NCBI RefSeq assembly: GCF_036127095.1
Contig: NZ_CP108006.1
Span: forward strand, 3,968,001 to 4,032,000
Origin: Streptomyces sp. NBC_00335
GTDB taxonomy: Bacteria; Actinomycetota; Actinomycetes; Streptomycetales; Streptomycetaceae
Length of the DNA stretch: 64,000 bases
Direction: 5' to 3'
Below are positions 44,802 through 52,521 of the stretch, in pieces. The translations under genes and the position numbers were made by a program. Position 1 is the first letter of the stretch; the number at the start of each line of letters is the position of its first letter. The notes under the pieces were generated by a model. That model was not told the DNA's origin and did no database searches. It worked only from the letters and a program-made list of their open reading frames with translations.

Positions 44802-45770
44802 GTGACCCGCAAGGGACGCATCACCCTCGTCCTCGGCCTGGTGGCCGTCGTCCTCATGGCCTTCCGCGTCTCGTGGAACGCACTGTCCGACGTGGCCCGC
44901 GCCATCGGCGCAGACTCCACCGCCGCCCTGCTCTACCCGATCGTGGTCGACGGGCTGATGGCCCTCGCCCTGGTCGCCACGCTCGTGCTGACCGGTCCCG
45001 ACCGGACGTTCGCGCTACGGGTCCTGGCGGCCTACACGATCGCCAGCCTCCTGCTGAACTACGTGCACGGCCTCGTCCCGGCCCTGCACACCACCGCAGT
45101 CCAGTGGGGCCGACTGACCGACTGGGACTCCGCGAACTGGGCCCTCGTACTGCTGGCGACCTCGCTCCCGGTCGGGTCGATCTACTTCGGATCCGACCTC
45201 GTGGCGAAGGTGCTCCACCACAACCCCGAGTCGGCCGACCCCGCAGAAACCGCCCCCGACCAGTCGGTTATCCAGCAAGCCGACGAGTCGGCCGGCGAGC
45301 AGGACGCACGGTCGAGGTCTGACCAGGCCCAGTCGGCCCCCGAGCAGCCGACCGAGTCGACCTCCACGAAGGGGGCTGAGGCGCCCTCGACGGGGCCGAC
45401 CGAGGCCGACAATTCGGCTCCCGCCGCCCGACCGGCCCGGTCGGCTGCCGTGGCGGAGTCGACCGGAGCCGCCCCGCGCCGGGCGACCGGCCGGGTACCC
45501 GTAGCCGCCAAGCCGACCACCGGCCGCACCCGAACAGACGCCGCAATCCTCGCCGAGGCACGCGCCCTGACCGCCGACTGGAGCGACAAAGAGCTGACCG
45601 CCGAACATCTGCGCCGCGCACTACGGATCGGCCCGACCCGCGCCCGCCCCCTGCGCGACCAGCTGCAGGCCGACCGGACCGGCCAGGCCGACCCCGTCGC
45701 GGACGACGGCTTCGAGGCCGGGCCGCTCGACGGAGTCGGCGAGGCCACCTCGCCCACCGGCGCGGTCTGA
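44802..45770 (+). CDS. DUF2637-family membrane protein (plasmid/element type)
   Basis: A 322-residue protein. Four membrane segments in residues 5-150 (VLGLVAVVLMAF, LLYPIVVDGLMALALVATLV, AYTIASLLLNYVHGL, WALVLLATSLPVGSIYFG) match DUF2637, common on actinobacterial conjugative plasmids. The second half is a long hydrophilic region ending in a helical DNA-binding-like segment (DAAILAEARALTADWSDKELTAEHLRRAL). The start is GTG at 44802. It precedes mobilization genes and may help spread or transfer. Confidence 0.78.
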   Translation: MTRKGRITLVLGLVAVVLMAFRVSWNALSDVARAIGADSTAALLYPIVVDGLMALALVATLVLTGPDRTFALRVLAAYTIASLLLNYVHGLVPALHTTAVQWGRLTDWDSANWALVLLATSLPVGSIYFGSDLVAKVLHHNPESADPAETAPDQSVIQQADESAGEQDARSRSDQAQSAPEQPTESTSTKGAEAPSTGPTEADNSAPAARPARSAAVAESTGAAPRRATGRVPVAAKPTTGRTRTDAAILAEARALTADWSDKELTAEHLRRALRIGPTRARPLRDQLQADRTGQADPVADDGFEAGPLDGVGEATSPTGAV

Positions 45771-45888
45771 CCCCCTGCAAGGCAGCGAACACCCGCCTCC
45801 TTCCGGCTCATCCCGTGGCCCCGTGCAGCCGAACACGGGGCCACGCACAACCAAGCACCCCCGCCAACACCCCACGGAGAACCGATCC

Positions 45889-46518
45889 ATGCACAACCCG
45901 AACCACGAACTCCCCACCGCCCAGCAGCACATGACCACTACCCCCAACGGCCCAGCAAGGTATGGCGTTGGACCGTCCAAGGGCCGGTCCAACGCAGCCT
46001 CCGCCCCGGGGGTGGCGGAGGAAGGGCTCCGGCGCGAGGGCGCACCGGAAGGGGAAACGACCGCCGCCGTGCCCATGCGAGCCGCCGACGAAGCCGCGCT
46101 CCGCCGCATCGCACGCCGTCGCGCCCGTGAAACTGAGCAGCGCAAGAAGCGTGTAGACGTCCGCTACAGCATCGACGAGCACACCGAGATCCGAGCCCTG
46201 GCCCAGAGCATGGGCCTGGCCGGCGCCCACCTCGTCGGCGCCATCGTCATGGCCTTCATCGACGGTGATCACACGCTCCCCGGCCAGCGCAACGCCTTCG
46301 ACGACCTGATCGACGAACTCGCCGCCCTGCGTTCCGAGGTCGGCTACATCGGCCACAACCTCAACCAGATCACCAAGAAGCTGAACTCCGGCGACCGTCC
46401 ACACCCTGGGGATATCGCTGTCCTCGCCGCGGTCGGGGATGTTCTCGACCGCGCTGGCGCCGCCGCCAAGGCGATCGACACCACCTCGTTCCAGACCGCC
46501 GTCGCGAAGGCGGTCTGA
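45889..46518 (+). CDS. MobC-like relaxosome accessory protein
   Basis: A 209-residue protein. The C-terminal part fits MobC/ribbon-helix-helix nickase accessory proteins: KRVDVRYSIDEHTEIRALAQSMGL, then LRSEVGYIGHNLNQITKKLNSG. The N-terminus is a disordered Pro/Ala/Gly region. It ends immediately before the relaxase TTG start (TGA then TTG, no gap). It should bind oriT and load the relaxase. Confidence 0.82.
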   Translation: MHNPNHELPTAQQHMTTTPNGPARYGVGPSKGRSNAASAPGVAEEGLRREGAPEGETTAAVPMRAADEAALRRIARRRARETEQRKKRVDVRYSIDEHTEIRALAQSMGLAGAHLVGAIVMAFIDGDHTLPGQRNAFDDLIDELAALRSEVGYIGHNLNQITKKLNSGDRPHPGDIAVLAAVGDVLDRAGAAAKAIDTTSFQTAVAKAV

Positions 46519-48201
46519 TTGATCGCGAACATTGTCAAGCCCGGCCGCAACACCCGAGGCGTCCTGAACTACCTCTACGACACCGTCCGCTCCAAGGACC
46601 ACACCGACCCCCACCAGGTCGCCTCCTGGGACGGCTTCGCCCCCGACCCCGGCCGCAACCCGAACGCCACCCTCGCCCAGCTCGCCACCGCCCTCGACCT
46701 CCGCGTCAAGCAGGCCGGCGACCGCGCACCCAAGGCCCACGTGTGGCACTGCTCGATCCGCGCCGCCCCTGAAGACCGGATCCTGTCGGACGACGACTGG
46801 GCCACCATCGCCCGCCGCGTCCTGAACGCCACAGGCATCGCCCCCGCCGGCGACCCTGACGCTTGCCGCTGGGTCGCCGTCCGCCACGCCGACGACCACA
46901 TCCACATCGTCGCCACCAAAGTCCGCGCCGACCTCCGCCAACCTCGCAACTGGAACGACTACCCGCGCGCTGACAAGGAACTCGCCGCGATCGAGAAGGA
47001 GTACGGCCTGCGCCAGGTCGTACGCGGCGACCGCACCGCAGCCAAGCGGCCCACCCGCGCCGAGCAGGAGAAGGCCCGCCGCAACGGCCACGCCACCACG
47101 CCCAGGGAGAGGCTGCGCACCACCGTACGGACGGCACTGGCCGCAGCCGCCAGCACGGAGGAGTTCTTCCAGGTCCTGACCGGCGCCGGGGTGCTGGTCG
47201 ATATCCAGCACTTCCCTTCGGGGGACGTGCGCGGCTACAAGGTCGCTCTTGACGGCGACACCAACAAGGAGGGGCAGCCGGTGTGGTTCTCCGGCTCCGT
47301 CCTCGCCCCCGACCTGTCCTACCCCAAGATCGCAGAGCGCTTCACCGACGCTCCGGCGCCGCCCAGCCCGCAGGCTGGCCACAGGCGTCCGGCGTGGCAG
47401 CAGGTCACCGACGCCACCGACCTCATCCCCGACCTCCTCACCCGAAGCGACGACGGTGCCGCGCAGGCACACATCGCCGTCCTCGCCGAAACCCTCGACG
47501 CCCTCCCGCTGATCGCCCCTGACGACCTACGGCCGCAGCTCCTCAAGGCTGCAGCCGCGTTCGAACGCGCCAACCGCTCCCGCATCCGCGCCCGCCACGA
47601 GCAGGCGCACGCCAACCGGCGGGCCGTCAAGGCGATCCTGCGGGAACCCGCCCCGAAGGACGCAGCCGCCCTGGCGATCATGCTCGACGTGATCTGGCTC
47701 GCGGTCATCGCGGCCCGGCACTGGCACCAGGCACGGCAGCACGACCAGCAAGCCGAAGCCGCCCGCCAGACCGCCGAGCACCTGCGCGCCGCCTACCAGC
47801 AAGCCTCAGCCCAGCCCACGGCCGTGATCGCCCAGCGGGGCCAGCTCCTGGCCGTACGGGTCCGGGAACGGCAGGTGGCCCTCCTGCGCCAGGTCCTGCC
47901 GGGACTGGCGGAACAGATCCTGGCCGAGCCCGGCTGGCCCGCCCTCGCAGCCACCCTCGCCGACACCCAGGCCGCCAGCCACAACCCAGCCGTCCTCCTG
48001 GCCGAGGCCGCCACCCGAAGGGAACTCGACACCGCCACCGCCATCAGCGACGTCCTCGTCTGGCGCCTCCGCCGCACGGCCGACCTGCCCACCACCGACA
48101 ACCCCGACACACCCACCCGAGGCAACCGTCCCGCCTCGACCCCGGCTCCCGCCGCGCAGCCCGCGAACCAGGCCGCGAACCGTGCCGCTCGTAGGCGATG
48201 A
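46519..48201 (+). CDS. Relaxase/mobilization nuclease
   Basis: A 560-residue protein with an N-terminal relaxase domain of the MOBP type: candidate nicking tyrosines in GVLNYLYDT (Tyr18/Tyr20), AHVWHCSI near 75, and the metal motif HADDHIHIV (His123, His127, His129). The second half is helical and Ala-rich with one hydrophobic stretch near 400. It nicks DNA at oriT and pilots it into a recipient. No coupling protein is seen, so transfer would rely on another conjugative element. TTG start at 46519, coupled to the MobC-like gene. Confidence 0.9.
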   Translation: MIANIVKPGRNTRGVLNYLYDTVRSKDHTDPHQVASWDGFAPDPGRNPNATLAQLATALDLRVKQAGDRAPKAHVWHCSIRAAPEDRILSDDDWATIARRVLNATGIAPAGDPDACRWVAVRHADDHIHIVATKVRADLRQPRNWNDYPRADKELAAIEKEYGLRQVVRGDRTAAKRPTRAEQEKARRNGHATTPRERLRTTVRTALAAAASTEEFFQVLTGAGVLVDIQHFPSGDVRGYKVALDGDTNKEGQPVWFSGSVLAPDLSYPKIAERFTDAPAPPSPQAGHRRPAWQQVTDATDLIPDLLTRSDDGAAQAHIAVLAETLDALPLIAPDDLRPQLLKAAAAFERANRSRIRARHEQAHANRRAVKAILREPAPKDAAALAIMLDVIWLAVIAARHWHQARQHDQQAEAARQTAEHLRAAYQQASAQPTAVIAQRGQLLAVRVRERQVALLRQVLPGLAEQILAEPGWPALAATLADTQAASHNPAVLLAEAATRRELDTATAISDVLVWRLRRTADLPTTDNPDTPTRGNRPASTPAPAAQPANQAANRAARRR

Positions 48202-48231
48202 GCCGGCGAAGCCGTCGGAAGGTAGCCGACG

Positions 48232-48252
48232 ATCCCCGGTTAGCCAAACCGG
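48232..48252 (+). terminator. Short hairpin after relaxase gene
   Basis: CCCCGGTT and AACCGGGG arms (within 48232-48252) with a short loop, 30 bp past the relaxase stop. Confidence 0.5.
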
Positions 48253-48358
48253 GGAACCTCCAGACCATTGATGCCAGGGCCCCACGCCCAACCCCACCCA
48301 CCCAGGCCGCACGGCACCTTCATGCCGTCGGCACCCCCACCCCCGCAAGGAGCACACC

Positions 48359-49225
48359 CTGAAGGTCCACCCCTTCGCCGATTCCCTCCCGATGCTCGAC
48401 CAGGACGAGCTGCTCGACCTCGCCGAGTCCATCAAGGCCGAGGGCCTACACCATCCGATCGTCCTCGACCGCGACGGCATGCTCATCGACGGCCGCAACC
48501 GACTCGCCGCCTGCAAGATCGCCGGAGTCGAACCCCGCTTCACCACCGACGACAGCGATCCGCTCCGCTTGATCGTCTCGTACAACGTGATCCGCCGGCA
48601 CGTCAGCAAAGGCCAGCAGGCCATGATCACCGCGATGGCGTGTTCCTTTTCGGGACACTCCCTGCGCACCCTGGCCAAGCACCACGGCCTCAGCCGCAGC
48701 CGCCTCTCCGCCGCCAACGTCGTCCTCCAGCACGCCCCCGACCTCGCCGAACGAGTCCGCGTCGGAACACTCGGACTCGACGCCGCCCACACAGCCGCCC
48801 TCGAACGCAAAGCCCACATCGAAGCCAGCACCGCCCAGCACGAACACCTGCGCCGGCACGCCCCCGACCTCGCCGAACAGGTCATCGAAGGCCGCCTCAG
48901 CCTCGACGAAGCCCGCCTCCGCCAGGTGGTGAGGGACACCGACACCATCCGCGCCGCCGACGGGGACACCGCGCCCGCCCTCACCCAGCTCGCGGATCGC
49001 GGAGAGATCACCTGGGGCCAGGCGGCTCAGCGCGCCGAAGAACACCGCGCCCACCGGCATGAGGCCGTCCTTCGCGCACAGCAGGCCCTCCAGCTCATCG
49101 CCGAGAACTGGACCGCCGTCCACGACCTCACGACCCGACCCGGCACCCCCTACGCCCAGGAGATCATCAACGGCCTCACCCCCGAAGCCCGAGCCCTCAT
49201 CACGCAGCTGACGACCCGATCCTGA
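48359..49225 (+). CDS. ParB/Spo0J-like nuclease-fold protein, probable CTG start
   Basis: A 288-residue protein of the ParB N-terminal fold (KVHPFADSLPML, LLDLAESIKAEGLHHPIVLDRDGMLIDGRNRLAACK) followed by a helical DNA-binding part (HVSKGQQAMI, LRTLAKHHGLSRSRLSAANVVL). It may bind element DNA for partition or regulate. Conserved family sequence begins before the first ATG (48392). The only in-frame candidate behind AAGGAG (48347-48352) is CTG at 48359, six bases downstream. Last gene of the mobilization block. Confidence 0.8.
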   Translation: MKVHPFADSLPMLDQDELLDLAESIKAEGLHHPIVLDRDGMLIDGRNRLAACKIAGVEPRFTTDDSDPLRLIVSYNVIRRHVSKGQQAMITAMACSFSGHSLRTLAKHHGLSRSRLSAANVVLQHAPDLAERVRVGTLGLDAAHTAALERKAHIEASTAQHEHLRRHAPDLAEQVIEGRLSLDEARLRQVVRDTDTIRAADGDTAPALTQLADRGEITWGQAAQRAEEHRAHRHEAVLRAQQALQLIAENWTAVHDLTTRPGTPYAQEIINGLTPEARALITQLTTRS

Positions 49226-49297
49226 CCCCATGAGCACTCTGGGGGCCAACGCCGAAACGCGTTGGCCCCCAGATGTGTTGCACGCCGATGGTCGCCG

Positions 49298-49711
49298 TCA
49301 GCGGTTCAACGCCGAGTCGAGGTGTTCCTGCACCGGCTCGAACAGCCCGTACGGGACGTACTGCGAGATCTCAGCGTGGGCAACCCACGCAAGCTCGGCC
49401 AGCTCGTCGGTGTCCGCCACGTGCGCGTCACCACCGACCACCTCGCAGGCGGTGTAGGACATCAGCCGGCCAGTGGCCGGGTGGATCCGCTCACCGAGCG
49501 GCTTCACCACCTTCACGGCGAGTCCCGTCTCCTCCTGGGTCTCCCGTACGGCGGCATCCTCGCAGGCCTCGTTGGGCTCGACCTCGCCGGCGGGGAACTG
49601 CCACGACAGCTGGCCCTCGCTCACCCGCCGCCGGACCATCAGCACGCGGCCTTCGTGCACCACGATGGCCGCGGCGATGCCCGGTCGCTCCTCAGCGTTC
49701 TGCTGCGTCAC
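49298..49711 (-). CDS. NUDIX hydrolase
   Basis: A 137-residue protein with the complete Nudix box GEVEPNEACEDAAVRETQEETGL and a typical fold start (IAAAIVVHEGRVLMVRRR). It cleaves a nucleoside diphosphate linked to an unknown group. Element cargo. GTG at 49711 follows GGAGGAG; a frame 20 codons longer is less likely. Confidence 0.88.
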   Translation of the reverse strand: MTQQNAEERPGIAAAIVVHEGRVLMVRRRVSEGQLSWQFPAGEVEPNEACEDAAVRETQEETGLAVKVVKPLGERIHPATGRLMSYTACEVVGGDAHVADTDELAELAWVAHAEISQYVPYGLFEPVQEHLDSALNR

Positions 49712-49921
49712 GTCTACTCCTCCAGGACCGCCAGAGAGTGGAAAGGGTGAGTGCTGTCCGTTGTCATCCAATCGAGGCGTTCTGACAGCGAACGTAGTCG
49801 TTACAGGTTCCTGGCCAGCAAACGTTGTCGTGTGAGGTGAGCGCTGGGGTGCCGGATGGCTCTCCAGTGGGGATCACGTCGTGCGCTTGCGCGCACAACG
49901 TGCGAGAGAGGGATCATCGCG

Positions 49922-50449
49922 ATGGACATCGTCGTCACTAGTTCGACTCTGCTCGACTGGCGCAACGAACACCGAGGCCGTCGACTCAAGCAGCTCCTCG
50001 CGGACCGGGAAGCCTACGAGCGGCGGCGCGGCCAGGCGGCACAGGACATCCACGAGCGGTGCATTGCTCACGAGACCAACGCCGACCGGCTCCGGTTCCA
50101 AAACATGCCAGAGAGCCGGCGTCTTCGAGAGCTGGCGCACGTTGAACTCGACACCGCCCTCGACCCGATCCCTCGCGAACGCCAAGCCCTCGAAGCACGG
50201 GAGGCGACCCTGAGGGCCCACTGGAACGACCCCGTAGTCTGGATCCGGACCACCCTCGGCGCCCGCCTCAAGATCTACCACCACAGCCTGGCCTGCGGCC
50301 GAGTCTCCGGTACAGGTCGGCATCCTGACTCGTTCCAAACACACTTCGAGTCCGAAGCGGCGGCCCTCGGTTTGACGCCTTGCCGCGTGGACCAGTGCCG
50401 CCAGGCTGGTGACGAGCTTGAGCGCCTGCTTCCACATGCACGACCCTGA
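49922..50449 (+). CDS. Hypothetical helical protein
   Basis: A 175-residue protein, Arg/Glu-rich and probably coiled coil (residues 15-95: LKQLLADREAYERRRGQ and ERQALEAREATLRAH). The C-terminal part contains Cys residues (LACGRVSGTG, GLTPCRVDQCRQ). Homologues of this sort sit on Streptomyces plasmids; function unknown. ATG 49922 follows GAGGGA. Confidence 0.6.
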   Translation: MDIVVTSSTLLDWRNEHRGRRLKQLLADREAYERRRGQAAQDIHERCIAHETNADRLRFQNMPESRRLRELAHVELDTALDPIPRERQALEAREATLRAHWNDPVVWIRTTLGARLKIYHHSLACGRVSGTGRHPDSFQTHFESEAAALGLTPCRVDQCRQAGDELERLLPHARP

Positions 50450-50558
50450 CCGCGGTGACTCTGACATTCAATCCAGTCGTCGCAGATCAGAGAGCCGCCT
50501 TCGACTGACTTCGCTGTCCAGGGACAAGTGCCTCCCGTCGTTCCGGACAGGCTCCCAT

Positions 50559-50590
50559 GGATTTGTTCACGTTCCCTCGTGAACAAATCC
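50559..50590. terminator. AT-richer perfect hairpin between convergent genes
   Basis: 13-bp perfect arms GGATTTGTTCACG (50559-50571) and complement (50578-50590), loop of 6, just past the GNAT gene stop. Confidence 0.75.
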
Positions 50591-50597
50591 ACTCCCG

Positions 50598-51233
50598 TCA
50601 ACAGAAGGAAGAGATGCAACCGGACAGGCCAGCAGTGTCGACGGGAATCGCCTTGGTGTGGCCGTGCCAGTCGGCCGCCTCTATGACCTTCTCGTGGACG
50701 TCGTAAGGGCGGCCGTCGACAGCAACGCGGCGGATACCGTTCGGGCGGTAGCCGAACTTCCGTGACACCGCCCGGGAGGCGGCGTTGTCGGCGAAGGCAG
50801 TGGAGGTGACGCGTTCGGCGCCGAGGCCGTCGAAGGCGAGGGCCAGGGCGGCGGCGCGCATCTGGGTGCCGTAGCCCTGGCCCTGGAAGCGACGACCGAG
50901 CCAGAAGCCGGTACGGGCCTCGCCTGTGGTGGCGAAGTCACGCGCGGAGAGGTTCTGCTGGCCGATGACCTGGCCGTCGAGGAAGACGGCCAGGAGAAGG
51001 CGCCAGTTCTCGCGGGCCCAGTCGCCTCGCGCCCACCAGTGGTTCTGTACAACGCTCCTGGCCCTCTCGGCCGGCGGGGCGGAGGCCCAGGGCTGCGGGA
51101 AATACACGGCGCCGTCGGGGACGACCCCGTCGGCGGCCACCTGGGCGAGCGCGTCGAGATCGTCGTCCGAAGGGAGGCGCAGGACGAGGTCGGCGGTGGT
51201 GAGCTGTAGGGCGGTGAGGGGCCAGTGGCGCAT
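50598..51233 (-). CDS. GNAT-family N-acetyltransferase (RimJ/RimL-like)
   Basis: A 211-residue protein with GNAT features: LVLRLPSDDDLDALAQ start, FWLGRRFQGQGYGTQMRAAALALAF (acetyl-CoA loop QGQGYG), and TSTAFADNAASRAVSRKFGY. It would acetylate an amine. Last of five co-directional genes (54247 to 50598) with a peptide, MBL, kinase-like and VOC gene; the VOC stop is 17 bp upstream. The target may be a product of that cluster. Confidence 0.85.
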   Translation of the reverse strand: MRHWPLTALQLTTADLVLRLPSDDDLDALAQVAADGVVPDGAVYFPQPWASAPPAERARSVVQNHWWARGDWARENWRLLLAVFLDGQVIGQQNLSARDFATTGEARTGFWLGRRFQGQGYGTQMRAAALALAFDGLGAERVTSTAFADNAASRAVSRKFGYRPNGIRRVAVDGRPYDVHEKVIEAADWHGHTKAIPVDTAGLSGCISSFC

Positions 51234-51250
51234 GCGTGGGCTCCGAGGGG

Positions 51251-51604
51251 TCAGGGCCCGTCGAGTCCGAAGACCGTGCCGAACGGGTCGATGAGCTGGC
51301 AGATGCGCCGGCCTGGCTCCACATCGAGGGGGCCGCGGTGATGCGTGCAGCCCGCTTCCAGGAGGCGCTTGCGTTCGGTGTCGAGGTTCTCGACGGACCA
51401 GTACGGGACGGTGCTTCGCCCGTGGACGTTGGCCTTGGGAGAGGCGGGGTGGAAGCCGAACTCGAGTCCGTCGAGGTCGAGCCAGGCGTAGACGGAGGTG
51501 CCGTTGATGTCGAGCTTGACCTCGGCTTCGAAGATCTCGCCCCACCAGCGGGCGGCGGCTTCGGGGTCGTCGACGAAGACCATGACGGTGCGGATACCGC
51601 GCAC
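51251..51604 (-). CDS. VOC (glyoxalase/bleomycin-resistance-like) protein
   Basis: A 117-residue single-repeat VOC protein (VMVFVDDPEAAARWWGEIFEAEVKLDI, then WLDLDGLEFGFHP and ICQLIDPFGTVFGL). VOC proteins bind metals and catalyse isomerisation or lyase steps, or sequester drugs. GTG 51604 follows GGAG; a much longer frame is antisense noise. Lies between the kinase-like and GNAT genes. Confidence 0.82.
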   Translation of the reverse strand: MRGIRTVMVFVDDPEAAARWWGEIFEAEVKLDINGTSVYAWLDLDGLEFGFHPASPKANVHGRSTVPYWSVENLDTERKRLLEAGCTHHRGPLDVEPGRRICQLIDPFGTVFGLDGP

Positions 51605-51651
51605 TTGGGATTCTCCTTGCGTCGGGAAGTGGCACGGTACCGCCGGGGTGG

Positions 51652-52521
51652 TCACTCGTGGGCGCCGTGCAGGGAACGCAGACCGGTGGCAGCGGCGAAC
51701 GCTGCCAGGGCGCGTATGAGGTCGTGATCGTTCCACTGGGCGCCGAGTTCGCGTACGTGGTGCAGGTAGGCGTGGCGTACCCAGCGCGGGGACGGGTGTC
51801 CTTGCTGGTCCGCCATGTGGGCAAGGGTGATCAGGTCGGGCAGCCCGGTGATGTCCGGGCGGAGGGTTTCTGCGTCGATGAGGGCGAGGTGCCCGTCGGC
51901 GCGGCGGCGGACGTGTTCCGGCTTGAGGTCCAGGTGGCCGAGCGGTACGTGGCCGGGTCCGTGGGCGTCGGTGACGCGCTGGAGGAGTAGGCGCCAGTCG
52001 TCGGGGCGATTGATCCAGTTCGGGGACGGGGCATCGAGGGCGGTTCTGGCATCCCAGCGAGCCATGGTTTCGGCGACCTCGGGCTGCCAGCGGGCGGAGG
52101 CGGTGTGGATGAAGGCGACCGACCGAACCAGTTCGTCGAAGGCGTCGGTGCCCACGAGCATGACGGCCTCGTCGAGGTGGTCGACCAGCAGGGTGCGGGA
52201 GGTGTCGCAGGCGCGGTGGAGTACCGGCAGAACGTTCTCGTCGGCCAGGAGTTCGTATGCGAGGACTTCGCCGAGGTATCCGGCCTCGTCCGCGTGGCGC
52301 TTCAGGACCCGGCGGGGCGGGACGCCCAGGGCAAAGACGGCTGTGCGGTAGCGGGCGGTCAGGCAGCGCACCGGTCCCGGCTCGCCCGCGTGGTGCCGGG
52401 CGAGGATTACGTACGCCTGGCGCTCGGCGATGACGGGGTCGGTGGTGAGCGGGTTGGCCAGCCACCCGTCGGGCCGCGTGCGGGCGGCGCCGTCCAGCGG
52501 CCCGACGGGGGCAGTGGTCAT
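51652..52521 (-). CDS. Aminoglycoside phosphotransferase-like kinase-fold protein
   Basis: A 289-residue APH-like protein: LVDHLDEAVML hinge, catalytic loop GHLDLKPEHV (His196, Asp198) and metal-binding LALIDAET (Asp216). The loop Asn expected at the HxDxxxxN position is His203. It may phosphorylate a small molecule or modified peptide, or be inactive. ATG 52521 overlaps the MBL-gene stop by 4 bp (ATGA), so it is coupled. Confidence 0.78.
   Translation of the reverse strand: MTTAPVGPLDGAARTRPDGWLANPLTTDPVIAERQAYVILARHHAGEPGPVRCLTARYRTAVFALGVPPRRVLKRHADEAGYLGEVLAYELLADENVLPVLHRACDTSRTLLVDHLDEAVMLVGTDAFDELVRSVAFIHTASARWQPEVAETMARWDARTALDAPSPNWINRPDDWRLLLQRVTDAHGPGHVPLGHLDLKPEHVRRRADGHLALIDAETLRPDITGLPDLITLAHMADQQGHPSPRWVRHAYLHHVRELGAQWNDHDLIRALAAFAAATGLRSLHGAHE

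Noticed and set aside
44620..44805. A 61-codon gene overlapping the DUF2637 start
   Set aside because: The GTGA overlap is suggestive, but the product is low-complexity Pro/Thr/Arg, lacks a ribosome site and lies in the repeat-rich non-coding gap.
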